Below are positions 24,575-32,550 of a stretch of 64,000 nt of DNA, in pieces. Origin of the DNA: Paracoccus sp. C2R09 (GTDB taxonomy: Bacteria; Pseudomonadota; Alphaproteobacteria; Rhodobacterales; Rhodobacteraceae); the NCBI RefSeq assembly GCF_018860625.1, contig NZ_JAHKQB010000024.1:1-64000 (forward strand). The letters are read 5' to 3'. Under the pieces are notes generated by a model that was not told the origin of the DNA, ran no database searches, and saw only the letters and a list, made by a program, of their open reading frames with translations. The first letter of the stretch is position 1, and each line of letters starts with the position of its first letter. Both the position numbers and the translations under genes were made by a program.

Positions 24575-26536
24575 ATGGCGGATCCGATCGGCATCTTTCT
24601 GACGGCCCTCAGCCCGGTCAATGTCGGGCTGGCATTCCTGGGCGTGCTGGCGGGCACGGTGATCGGCGCCCTGCCGGGCCTGTCCGCGACCATGGCCATC
24701 GCGGTTCTCGTACCTTTCACCTTCGTCATGGACCCTGCATCGGGGCTGATCATGCTGGGGGCCATCTATACCGGCGCGATCTATGGCGGGGCCTTTGCCG
24801 CGATCCTGGTCAACACGCCCGGCACCCCATCGGCCATCGCCACGACCTTCGACGGCTTTCCGATGGCCAAGCGCGGCGATGGCGACCTGGCCGTGACACT
24901 TGCGACCATCGCCAGCGTGGTCGGCGGACTCGTGGGGGCGATCCTGCTGATGACGCTGTCGCCCAGATTGGCGACCCTGGCACTGGCCTTCCAATCGACA
25001 GAGTATTTCTGGCTGGCGATCCTGGGTCTGACCCTGATCGCCACCTTGTCGCAGGGCAATGTCGTCAAGGGCATGATCGGTGGAATGTTCGGCCTGTTCC
25101 TGTCCATGATCGGCGTGGCGGTGATCGGCGGCGACGTCCGCTTTACCGGCGGAATGCCCTTGATGCTGGGTGGGATCGACATCGTCGCGGCGCTGATCGG
25201 GCTCTATTGCATCCCGGTGCTGATCGGCATGGTGGCGGGCGAGGGGCAGCACCTGGAGCCCGCCCCGGCACGCGGGTTCCGGCTGTTCGAGGCCCTGGGC
25301 ATCGCGCTGCGCGATTGGGTGAACCTGCTTCGGTCGTCTCTGATCGGGACGCTGGTGGGTATCCTGCCGGGCGCGGGCGGATCCATCGCCTCGCTCATTT
25401 CCTATGCCGAGGCGCGCCGGGCGTCCCCTCGCGCCGAAGCGTTCGGCAAGGGTGAGCCGGGCGGCCTGCTGGCCACCGAGAGCGCGAACAACGCCACCGT
25501 CGGCGGCGGGTTCATCCCCACCCTGGTGCTGGGCATTCCCGGAACACCCCCCGATGCGGTGATCATGGGGGCGCTGATGGTCCAGGGCATACGGACCGGG
25601 CCTGCGCTGTTCCAGTCGGGCGACGGCACGGTCTACGTCTTCATGACGGGGCTGCTGGTCGCGACGCTGCTGATGCTGCCCACGGGCCTGGTGGTTGGGC
25701 GCTATGCGTTCCGCTTCATCGCGAACGTGCCCAAGGCGATGCTGGTCCCGCTGATCGCCTACATGACCATCGTCGGCAGCTTTGCCATCCATGCCAACCC
25801 GCATGACGTGCTCGTCATGGTCGTGATGGGGCTGATCGGATGGACAGCCGCGCGCGGCGGATATGGCGCATCCCCCATCGTGCTGGGCCTGGTGCTGGGC
25901 CAGATCGCCGAACAGGGTTTCATGCGTGCCTGGATGATCGGCGGCGCCAGGGGCGATTTCATGGGCCAGCTGCTGCTGAACCGTCCGATCAGCTGGGGGA
26001 TCGTCGCGCTGATCGCCGCGACCCTGTGCCTGCCATTGTTGCGGCGCAGGCGGCAGGGGCAGCTTGCCGATGTGGCGCCCCGACAAGGGGGCGACGTTCC
26101 GGGACTGGTCGGAGCGCTGGTGTTCCTGGGGCTTGCGGTCTGGATGATCCTGCAGGCAAGCCGACTGGGGGCGATGGCGGCTGCATTTCCGCTGGCCGTG
26201 GCAGTCGTGCTGGCGGTGCTGTCGGTCGTGCAGGCCGTGCGGTCGGCGCGGGGCGGTCCCGCCCCGACGCTGGCCCCCCCATCCGACGATGCGACCGGCC
26301 GCGGGCTTGTCCTGGGCGCGACGATGCTGGGTTGGGCGCTGCTGTTCCCGCATCTGGGCATGTTCACGACCTCGATCCTGGCCTGCATGATCCTGACATT
26401 GACCGGGCAGTTCGGTCGGCTTGGCCTCGTGCGGCTCTGCCTCTATGCCATGGGCGTCCTGATCATGGTCGGCGCCTTCTATCTGCTGATGGTTAGGGTG
26501 CTGAACATACCCATGCCCACCGGCCTGCTTCCCTGA
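24575..26536 (+). CDS. Fused TctA-TctB membrane protein of the TTT sulfolactate transporter
   Basis: A 653-residue polytopic membrane protein. Residues 1 to about 490 are a TctA domain (GALPGLSATMAIAVLVPF near 32-49, YGGAFAAILVNTPGTPSAI near 70-88). From about residue 505 a second domain with four hydrophobic helices matches the small TctB subunit, joined by a charged linker (RRRRQGQ). TctA alone is usually about 500 residues and TctB a separate 150-residue protein, so this is a natural fusion unless it is an assembly artefact. It would move sulfolactate with the binding protein encoded upstream. Confidence 0.85.
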   Translation: MADPIGIFLTALSPVNVGLAFLGVLAGTVIGALPGLSATMAIAVLVPFTFVMDPASGLIMLGAIYTGAIYGGAFAAILVNTPGTPSAIATTFDGFPMAKRGDGDLAVTLATIASVVGGLVGAILLMTLSPRLATLALAFQSTEYFWLAILGLTLIATLSQGNVVKGMIGGMFGLFLSMIGVAVIGGDVRFTGGMPLMLGGIDIVAALIGLYCIPVLIGMVAGEGQHLEPAPARGFRLFEALGIALRDWVNLLRSSLIGTLVGILPGAGGSIASLISYAEARRASPRAEAFGKGEPGGLLATESANNATVGGGFIPTLVLGIPGTPPDAVIMGALMVQGIRTGPALFQSGDGTVYVFMTGLLVATLLMLPTGLVVGRYAFRFIANVPKAMLVPLIAYMTIVGSFAIHANPHDVLVMVVMGLIGWTAARGGYGASPIVLGLVLGQIAEQGFMRAWMIGGARGDFMGQLLLNRPISWGIVALIAATLCLPLLRRRRQGQLADVAPRQGGDVPGLVGALVFLGLAVWMILQASRLGAMAAAFPLAVAVVLAVLSVVQAVRSARGGPAPTLAPPSDDATGRGLVLGATMLGWALLFPHLGMFTTSILACMILTLTGQFGRLGLVRLCLYAMGVLIMVGAFYLLMVRVLNIPMPTGLLP

Positions 26537-26556
26537 TGACCCTCGAAAGGAGCGAC

Positions 26557-27489
26557 ATGTCACGCATCGTTATTTCCGAATTCATGGACGAGGATGCAGT
26601 CGTCCGACTGACGGGCGCGACCTCTACCGCCTACCAGCCCGATCTGGTCGACAGACCGGACGACCTGCGCCGCACCATTGCCTCGGCCGAGGTGCTGATC
26701 GTGCGCAACCGGACCCGCGTGGACGCCGCGCTGCTGGATGCCGCGCCGGGGCTGCGCGCAGTCGGTCGACTGGGCGTGGGCCTGGACAATATCGATCTGC
26801 CTGCCTGCAAGGAGAGGGGCATCACCGTCTGGCCCGCGACCGGGGCAAACGATCTGGCGGTCTGCGAATACGTCATCACCACCGCGATGATGCTGTTGCG
26901 GGGGGCATATCTTGCAAGCGACCGCGTCGCGGCAGGGGAATGGCCGCGTCAGTCCCTGATCGGCCGAGAGATGTCGGGGCGCGTCATGGGGCTTCTGGGC
27001 TTCGGATCCATCGCGCGACAGGTCGCGGGCTGCGCAAGGGCGCTTGGCATGCAGGTGATCGCTCATGATCCGCATCTGCCCGCGGGGGATCCTGCCTGGG
27101 CCGCCGCGACCAGCGTAGGCTTCGAGCAGCTGATGGAGGGTGCGGATGTTCTCAGCCTGCATGTGCCGCTGACCTCGCAGACATGGCATGTCATCGACCG
27201 TGCCGCCCTTGCGCGGATGCAGCCGCGCGCCGTCCTGATCAATGCCGCACGCGGCGGCGTGGTGGACGAGGACGCGCTGGCATCGGCACTGCGCGAGGGG
27301 CGCCTGGCCGGTGCGGCACTGGATGTCTTCGAGACCGAGCCGCTTCAGGCCGAGGCCGGGTCGCGGCTGGCGGGCATCGATAACGTGATCCTGACCCCGC
27401 ATGTGGCAGGCGTGACCGAGGAATCGAATGTTCGCGTCAGCAACCTGATCGCGGACAAGGTGCTGGCTCATTTGAAGGAAAGGGTCTGA
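26557..27489 (+). CDS. slcC: (S)-sulfolactate dehydrogenase SlcC, D-2-hydroxyacid dehydrogenase family
   Basis: A 310-residue NAD-dependent dehydrogenase. The Rossmann motif GLLGFGSIARQVAG starts near 145, and the catalytic triad R232 (NAARGGVVDE), E261 (DVFETEP) and H282 (LTPHVAG) is present. In sulfolactate clusters the member of this family oxidises (S)-sulfolactate to 3-sulfopyruvate, which ComC reduces to the (R) isomer used by SuyAB. Generic phosphoglycerate or lactate dehydrogenase is excluded only by context. ATG 26557 follows AAAGGAG. comC starts three bases after it. Confidence 0.85.
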   Translation: MSRIVISEFMDEDAVVRLTGATSTAYQPDLVDRPDDLRRTIASAEVLIVRNRTRVDAALLDAAPGLRAVGRLGVGLDNIDLPACKERGITVWPATGANDLAVCEYVITTAMMLLRGAYLASDRVAAGEWPRQSLIGREMSGRVMGLLGFGSIARQVAGCARALGMQVIAHDPHLPAGDPAWAAATSVGFEQLMEGADVLSLHVPLTSQTWHVIDRAALARMQPRAVLINAARGGVVDEDALASALREGRLAGAALDVFETEPLQAEAGSRLAGIDNVILTPHVAGVTEESNVRVSNLIADKVLAHLKERV

Positions 27490-27492
27490 AGC

Positions 27493-28578
27493 ATGGCGAA
27501 CCTGACCCCGACAGAGGCGCATGATCTGGTCGTGCGGACGCTTTTGCGATGCCGCACGGCACCGGCCAATGCAGCCGCAGTGGCCCGCGCACTGGTCGCC
27601 GCCGAAGAGGCCGGCCAATCCGGTCACGGCCTGCGCCGGTTGCCCGCATATGCTGCGCAGGCCTTCAGCGGCAAGGTGGACGGCATGGCGCAACCCGTCC
27701 GGAACCATTCGCGGCCCGGGGCGCTCGGGGTGGATGCACGGGGCGGCTTTGCCTATCCGGCGCTGGATGTGGCAGTGGAATGGCTGACGGCTGCCGCGCC
27801 CCGGCAGGGCATTGCCGTGGCGGGCATCGCCAATTCGCATCACTGCGGCGTGGCGGGTGTCACCGTTCAGCGTCTGGCCGATGCGGGGCTTGTCGCGATG
27901 ATGTTCGCCAATGCCCCGGCCGCGATGGCCCCCTGGGGTGGCAGAAGGCCGCTGTTCGGGACGAACCCCATCGCTTTCGCCGCCCCACGGCCCGCCGGGA
28001 AACCCTCGATCGTGGTCGACATATCCCTGTCGAAGGTGGCGCGGGGCAAGGTCATGGCGGCAGATCAGCGCAACGAACCGATACCCGAAGGCTGGGCGCT
28101 GGATCCCGAGGGGCGGCCCACGACGGACGCCGGTGCGGCACTGGCAGGAACCATGCTGCCCATGGGGGATGCCAAGGGCACCGCGCTGGCACTGATGGTC
28201 GAGCTGCTGGCGGCCGGGCTGGTCGGCGCGAACTTCGCGCATGAGGCGTCGTCGTTCTTTACCGCGGAAGGGCCGCCGCCGGGGGTGGGGCAACTGATCC
28301 TGGCCATCGATCCGGGCGCATTCGGTCCGGGGGCGACCGCCCATGTCACGGGCATCGTTCGCGCACTCGAGGGACAGGAACAGATGCCTCGGCCCGCGGA
28401 TGCGCTGCAGCGTTTCGACGACCTGGCCTCGGCGGTCGAGGGCGATCCCGGGGCACGGCTGCCCGGTGCCCGCCGGACGCAAATGCGGCAGGACGTTGCC
28501 CGGAACGGCATCGAAATCGACGATGCGCTGCTGGCTCAGATCGCGGCTGCCGGTTCGAAGGCGTCGGTGGGGGCATGA
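27493..28578 (+). CDS. comC: (R)-sulfolactate dehydrogenase ComC, malate/lactate dehydrogenase (Ldh2) family
   Basis: A 361-residue enzyme of the Ldh2/YlbC-type NAD(P)H-dependent oxidoreductases. It shows GHGLRRLPAY near 40-49, the catalytic-histidine region IANSHHCGVAG near 114-124, and the FGTNPIAFAAP segment. With SlcC it interconverts sulfolactate enantiomers through sulfopyruvate (EC 1.1.1.272 type). It sits between slcC and the exporter gene and overlaps the latter by four bases (ATGA). Confidence 0.85.
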   Translation: MANLTPTEAHDLVVRTLLRCRTAPANAAAVARALVAAEEAGQSGHGLRRLPAYAAQAFSGKVDGMAQPVRNHSRPGALGVDARGGFAYPALDVAVEWLTAAAPRQGIAVAGIANSHHCGVAGVTVQRLADAGLVAMMFANAPAAMAPWGGRRPLFGTNPIAFAAPRPAGKPSIVVDISLSKVARGKVMAADQRNEPIPEGWALDPEGRPTTDAGAALAGTMLPMGDAKGTALALMVELLAAGLVGANFAHEASSFFTAEGPPPGVGQLILAIDPGAFGPGATAHVTGIVRALEGQEQMPRPADALQRFDDLASAVEGDPGARLPGARRTQMRQDVARNGIEIDDALLAQIAAAGSKASVGA

Positions 28579-29600
28579 GCGCGGGCTTCGACATGCCGAC
28601 GCCGAACAGCCTCCTTGTGCAAGGTCGCGCGCTGTTGCCGGGCATCGCGGTATCCGTGCTTGTGGCGATCACCGCGCAGTTCCTGTCCGAACATTACGGC
28701 GCACCGGCCATGCTCATGGCGCTTCTGCTGGGCCTGTCGCTGAACTTCCTGGCCGAGGACGGAACCCGGACGGTCCGAGGCGTCGAATATGCGGCCAAGT
28801 CGGTTCTGCGGATCGGGGTGGCATTGCTGGGCGCGCGCATTTCGGCGCAGATGCTGTCGCAGTTGGGGCCGGGCATGATCGCCCTCGTGATCGGCGGGGT
28901 GGTGTTCACCATCGCGTTCGCCCTGCTGGCGGCGAAGATCATGGGGCGCGGATGGCGTTTGGCCCTGCTGACGGGCGGATCGGTGGCGATCTGCGGGGCA
29001 TCGGCCGCCATGGCCATCGCCGCGGTCCTGCCGCGCACGGACAAGTCCGAACGCAACCTGGCCTTCACGGTCCTCTCGGTCACGCTGCTGTCGACGATCG
29101 CGATGATCCTCTATCCGCTTCTGGCCCGCTGGCTGCAGTTCGACGCGCTGGAATCGGGGGTGTTCCTGGGCGGGACGATCCATGATGTGGCCCAGGTCGT
29201 GGGCGCGGGATTTTCAATCAACCCCGAGGTCGGGGAAACCGCGACCCTGGTCAAGCTGATCCGCGTGTCGATGCTTGCCCCAGTGGTGCTGGTGTTTTCG
29301 ATCGCGATGCGGGCGGGCGGCCTTCAGGGTGAAGGGGAACGTCCGCCCCTTCTGCCGCTGTTCGTCACGGGCTTCCTCATGCTGGCCGCGCTGAACACGA
29401 TGGGGCTGATCCCGCCAGCCTTGGCCGCATTCTGCGAAACTGTCAGCCGTTGGGCGCTGCTGGTCGCGATCGCCGCGGTTGGGATCAAGACATCGCTTGT
29501 GCGGATGCTTGATGTCGGCGGAACCGCAATCGCGTTGATCGTGGCCCAGACCGTCATGTTGGCTGTCTTTGTCGTGACGGGTGTCCGGTTCATCGGCTAG
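28575..29600 (+). CDS. suyZ: Sulfite exporter of the YeiH/UPF0324 (PSE) family, SuyZ-like
   Basis: A 341-residue membrane protein with about ten hydrophobic helices. It matches the YeiH family (APAMLMALLLGLSLNFLAED near 42-61; GGSVAICGASAAMAIAAVLP, EVGETATLVKLIRVSMLAP). In Paracoccus pantotrophus a member named SuyZ is encoded with suyAB and proposed to export sulfite released from sulfolactate. Here it is the last gene of the operon, which fits that role. Export has not been shown for this protein. Confidence 0.8.
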   Translation: MSAGFDMPTPNSLLVQGRALLPGIAVSVLVAITAQFLSEHYGAPAMLMALLLGLSLNFLAEDGTRTVRGVEYAAKSVLRIGVALLGARISAQMLSQLGPGMIALVIGGVVFTIAFALLAAKIMGRGWRLALLTGGSVAICGASAAMAIAAVLPRTDKSERNLAFTVLSVTLLSTIAMILYPLLARWLQFDALESGVFLGGTIHDVAQVVGAGFSINPEVGETATLVKLIRVSMLAPVVLVFSIAMRAGGLQGEGERPPLLPLFVTGFLMLAALNTMGLIPPALAAFCETVSRWALLVAIAAVGIKTSLVRMLDVGGTAIALIVAQTVMLAVFVVTGVRFIG

Positions 29601-29632
29601 TGAAGGGGAAAATGGGGCGGACCGAGGCCGGC

Positions 29633-29676
29633 TGCGGGACAAGTCCGACCCCACCCGATCGGCGACTTGTCCCGCA
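29633..29676. terminator. Long inverted repeat between convergent suyZ and iolG operons
   Basis: A 13-bp perfect arm (TGCGGGACAAGTC) at 29633-29645 is repeated inverted at 29664-29676 with an 18-base loop. It lies in the 263-bp gap between two converging operons, so a bidirectional terminator is the simple reading. No T-run follows on either strand. Confidence 0.5.
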
Positions 29677-29863
29677 TGTTGTCTCCGGTATCGTCCTTCC
29701 GGTGGCAATGCCCGGGCGATCCGGGCCGATGGTCCGACGGATTGCGGCAATCGCGGGGTCGGTTCATGCCTTGGGTCCGCATCTGCCGATGCCAGCCAAG
29801 CGTCGGGTTTTTGCGACCGAGACCACGGTATGAAGCCGACCCCGCGTATCCGCCCGTTGCGGA

Positions 29864-30853
29864 TCAATCCAGCCGGATCGCCTTTCCCTCCTGCCAGGAC
29901 TGCGTGGCTGCATCGGCCAGCAGCTGTGCGCGCAACCCGTCATCGATGCCGGGCAGAATCGCCCCTCCGCCCGCGACCCCTGCCACGAAATGCGCCATCT
30001 CGGCACGATAGGCCGCCTCGTAGCGTTCAAGGAAGAAATGCTGCGCCGGGGCCCTGCGGAAACCGCCCGCATCCGCAAGCTCGACCGTGTTTTCCAGCAT
30101 GTTTTCGGCGCGCAGCATGCCCTTCTGGCCATGCACCTCGATCCGCTGATCATAGCCATAGCTGGCGCGACGCGAATTGGTGATCTGGCAGATGCGGCCG
30201 CTGGCGGTGGTCAGGGTCACCGCGGCCGTATCCACGTCGCCCGCCTCGCCGATGGCGGGATCGACCAGCGATGCACCGACGGCATAGACGCTGACGGGTT
30301 CCTCGGCCAGCAGGAAGCGGGCCATGTCCAGGTCGTGGATCATCATGTCGCGGAACAGCCCGCCCGAGCTGCGCACATAGCCGATCGGCGGGGGCGAGGG
30401 GTCGCGGGACTGGATGGTCACGATCTCCACGGGGCCGATCTCTCCGGCGGCGATGCGGGCCCGGACATTCGCGAAATTCGGGTCGAAGCGGCGGTTGAAG
30501 GCCGTCATGAAGGGCACGCCCGCTTCCTGAACGACCTTGGCGCAGGCGCGGATGCGGTCCGCGGACATGTCGACCGGCTTTTCGCAGAAGATGGCCTTGC
30601 CGGCGCGGGCAGCGGCATGGATCAGATCGAAATGCGTGTCGGTCGGGGTGCCGATCACGACCGCATCGACCTGTTCGCTGGCGATCAGCGCGTCGGTCGT
30701 CATCACCGTGGCACCGGTTCGTGCAGCCAGCGCCAGCGCCGCCTCGGCGCCCGCATCCGCGACGGCCGACACCTGCACGCCTTCGATCTGGCCTATCGAT
30801 CTTGCATGGACCTGTCCGATCCTGCCGCAGCCCAGAAGTCCGATTCTCAGCAT
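29864..30853 (-). CDS. iolG: Inositol 2-dehydrogenase IolG, Gfo/Idh/MocA family
   Basis: A 329-residue NAD-dependent dehydrogenase. The N-terminal Rossmann motif MLRIGLLGCGRIGQVHA, the EKP cofactor/catalytic motif FCEKPVDMS (near 94-102) and the SSGGLFRDMMIHDLDMARFL segment with the catalytic Asp/His are typical of inositol 2-dehydrogenases. It oxidises myo-inositol to scyllo-inosose. It is the last gene of the leftward iolDCBJ-G set, starting one base after iolJ. Substrate assignment rests on family and cluster. Confidence 0.87.
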   Translation of the reverse strand: MLRIGLLGCGRIGQVHARSIGQIEGVQVSAVADAGAEAALALAARTGATVMTTDALIASEQVDAVVIGTPTDTHFDLIHAAARAGKAIFCEKPVDMSADRIRACAKVVQEAGVPFMTAFNRRFDPNFANVRARIAAGEIGPVEIVTIQSRDPSPPPIGYVRSSGGLFRDMMIHDLDMARFLLAEEPVSVYAVGASLVDPAIGEAGDVDTAAVTLTTASGRICQITNSRRASYGYDQRIEVHGQKGMLRAENMLENTVELADAGGFRRAPAQHFFLERYEAAYRAEMAHFVAGVAGGGAILPGIDDGLRAQLLADAATQSWQEGKAIRLD

Positions 30854-30854
30854 C

Positions 30855-31685
30855 TCATGCTCCCTTGAAGGCCCGCAGGATGCTGCGGGCGGCGGCCACC
30901 ATGGGCTCGTGCGTTTCCGAAAGTATCTGCACCCGGTCGAAGCGGGCGGGGTCGCGGTCGATGGCTTCGCGCAGCGAACGCCCGAAGGCCATCCGAAGCT
31001 CGGTCCCGATGTTGAACTTGCAGATGCTGGACCCCTGCGCCAGCGCGCGGCGCTGCGCGATGGGCACGCCCGATCCGCCATGGATCACCAGCGGCAGATC
31101 GGTCACCGCTTCGATGGCGCGGATACGATCCTCGTCCAGCCCGCCTTCGTGATCCTGCTGCAGGTGAACGTTGCCGACCGATATGGCCATCGCGTCGACG
31201 CCGGTCTCGCGCGCGAAGCGGGCGGCCTCGGCCGGATCCGTCCCGGACGATCCGTCGCCCCCCGAATAACCGACGAAGCCGATCTCGCCCTCGCAGGATA
31301 TGCCTGCTGCATGGGCCATCTCGACGATGCGGCGGGTCTCGGCGATGTTCTCCTCCAACGGTTTGCGCGACCCGTCATACATGACCGAGGTGAAGCCGCA
31401 ATCGATGGCCTGACGGCATTCCTCGGCGGTATAGCCGTGGTCCAGATGCGCCACGACGGGCACCGAGGCATTCTGCGCCAGGTGGCGGAACATCGCGCCC
31501 AGGACCGGCAGGGGGGTATGCGCGCGACAGCTTGGCCCGGCCTGCAGGATCACGGGGCAATCCTCGGCCTCGGCGGCGGCGACGAAGGCGCGCATGTCCT
31601 CCCACCCCAGGGTCACGAGGCCCGCCACGGCATGGCCCTGCCGCAGCGCCGGTTGCAGCACGTCGCTGAGTGTCACGAGCGTCAT
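30855..31685 (-). CDS. iolJ: Class II aldolase, IolJ-like (6-phospho-5-dehydro-2-deoxy-D-gluconate aldolase)
   Basis: A 276-residue fructose-bisphosphate-aldolase class II family enzyme. The zinc-site histidine/aspartate region is VVAHLDHGYTAEECRQA (near 76-92), followed by MYDGSRKPLEENI, GEIGFVGYSGGD, VIHGGSGVP and KFNIGTELR. In the inositol pathway it would split the IolC product into dihydroxyacetone phosphate and malonate semialdehyde. Placement between iolB and iolG supports IolJ; general fructose-bisphosphate aldolase is the alternative. Its start overlaps the iolB stop. Confidence 0.82.
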   Translation of the reverse strand: MTLVTLSDVLQPALRQGHAVAGLVTLGWEDMRAFVAAAEAEDCPVILQAGPSCRAHTPLPVLGAMFRHLAQNASVPVVAHLDHGYTAEECRQAIDCGFTSVMYDGSRKPLEENIAETRRIVEMAHAAGISCEGEIGFVGYSGGDGSSGTDPAEAARFARETGVDAMAISVGNVHLQQDHEGGLDEDRIRAIEAVTDLPLVIHGGSGVPIAQRRALAQGSSICKFNIGTELRMAFGRSLREAIDRDPARFDRVQILSETHEPMVAAARSILRAFKGA

Positions 31686-32539
31686 TTGAACCTGCTTACC
31701 ATGTCCATGATGCCGGGGATGGTCTTCAGCTGATGTGCATGGGTCGGCTGGAAATGCTGCTTGAGGCTGCGCTGGCTGAGACCGCCCAGGATGGTGAAGT
31801 AATACATCTGGTAACCCGGAAGCACCGCGCAGGGGTGATAGCCCTTGTCCAGGCAGATCGTCGATCCGTCCACGATGTGGTAGGCATCGCCCGGCTTGCC
31901 ATCCTCGCGCTGGAGCATCTGCACCCCCGAGCCGTAATTCGGCTTGAAGCGGAAATTGTAGGTCTCGTCGTGGCGGGTCTCCTCCATGCTGCCATCGGCG
32001 GCCTTGCGGTCGGTGTCGTGCTTGTGGCTGGGAAAGCCCGACCAGCCGCCTTCGCCCACCGTGAACAGTTCCGAGACCAGCAGACGCCCCACGCGGTCAT
32101 GGTGGTTCGCGCCCAGGATATGCTTGATCTTGCGGTGGGTCTTGGTGTCGTCGGACCCGTATTGCACCACGTCCAGATCGGGGGCGCGCACGTCGAAGGG
32201 TTCCAGCACCCGGTCGTATTTCGCCCCGGCGATGAAAACCTCGGCCTTGGGCGACTTGCAGGTCAGCCGGACCTTCGCGCCGACAGGGACATAGACGCCT
32301 TCGGGTTCACCGTCCCAGACGTCCTCGGTCCGGTTGCCCAGATCGGGGAAATGCGCGCCGTCGACCGTCACGTCGACGGTGCCCGTGGCGGGGACGACGC
32401 AGGTCTCGTAGCCGGGCACGGCATAGTCGAATGACTGGCCCTGCGTCAGCTTGACGATGTTGAAGTAGTTCAGCGGCACCAAGGCATCGTCGACATCGAC
32501 GATGGGTTTGTTCCGGTTGTCATGGGGGGCGATATGCAT
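31682..32539 (-). CDS. iolB: 5-deoxy-glucuronate isomerase IolB
   Basis: A 285-residue bicupin metalloenzyme. Conserved features include FDYAVPGYETCVV near 38-50, the GANHHDRVGRLLVSELFTV stretch, FPSHKHD and GYHPCAVLPGYQMYYFTILGG with metal-binding histidines. It converts 5-deoxy-D-glucuronate to 5-dehydro-2-deoxy-gluconate between IolD and IolC. ATG 32539 follows GAAGGGA, 12 bases after the iolC stop. Confidence 0.94.
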   Translation of the reverse strand: MHIAPHDNRNKPIVDVDDALVPLNYFNIVKLTQGQSFDYAVPGYETCVVPATGTVDVTVDGAHFPDLGNRTEDVWDGEPEGVYVPVGAKVRLTCKSPKAEVFIAGAKYDRVLEPFDVRAPDLDVVQYGSDDTKTHRKIKHILGANHHDRVGRLLVSELFTVGEGGWSGFPSHKHDTDRKAADGSMEETRHDETYNFRFKPNYGSGVQMLQREDGKPGDAYHIVDGSTICLDKGYHPCAVLPGYQMYYFTILGGLSQRSLKQHFQPTHAHQLKTIPGIMDMVSRFK

Positions 32540-32550
32540 GGGTCTTCCCT

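Noticed and set aside
13600..29600. Sulfoquinovose sulfoglycolysis operon
   Set aside because: No sulfoquinovosidase, isomerase, kinase or SQ aldolase is present; the island begins at DHPS, a product of that pathway made by other bacteria.
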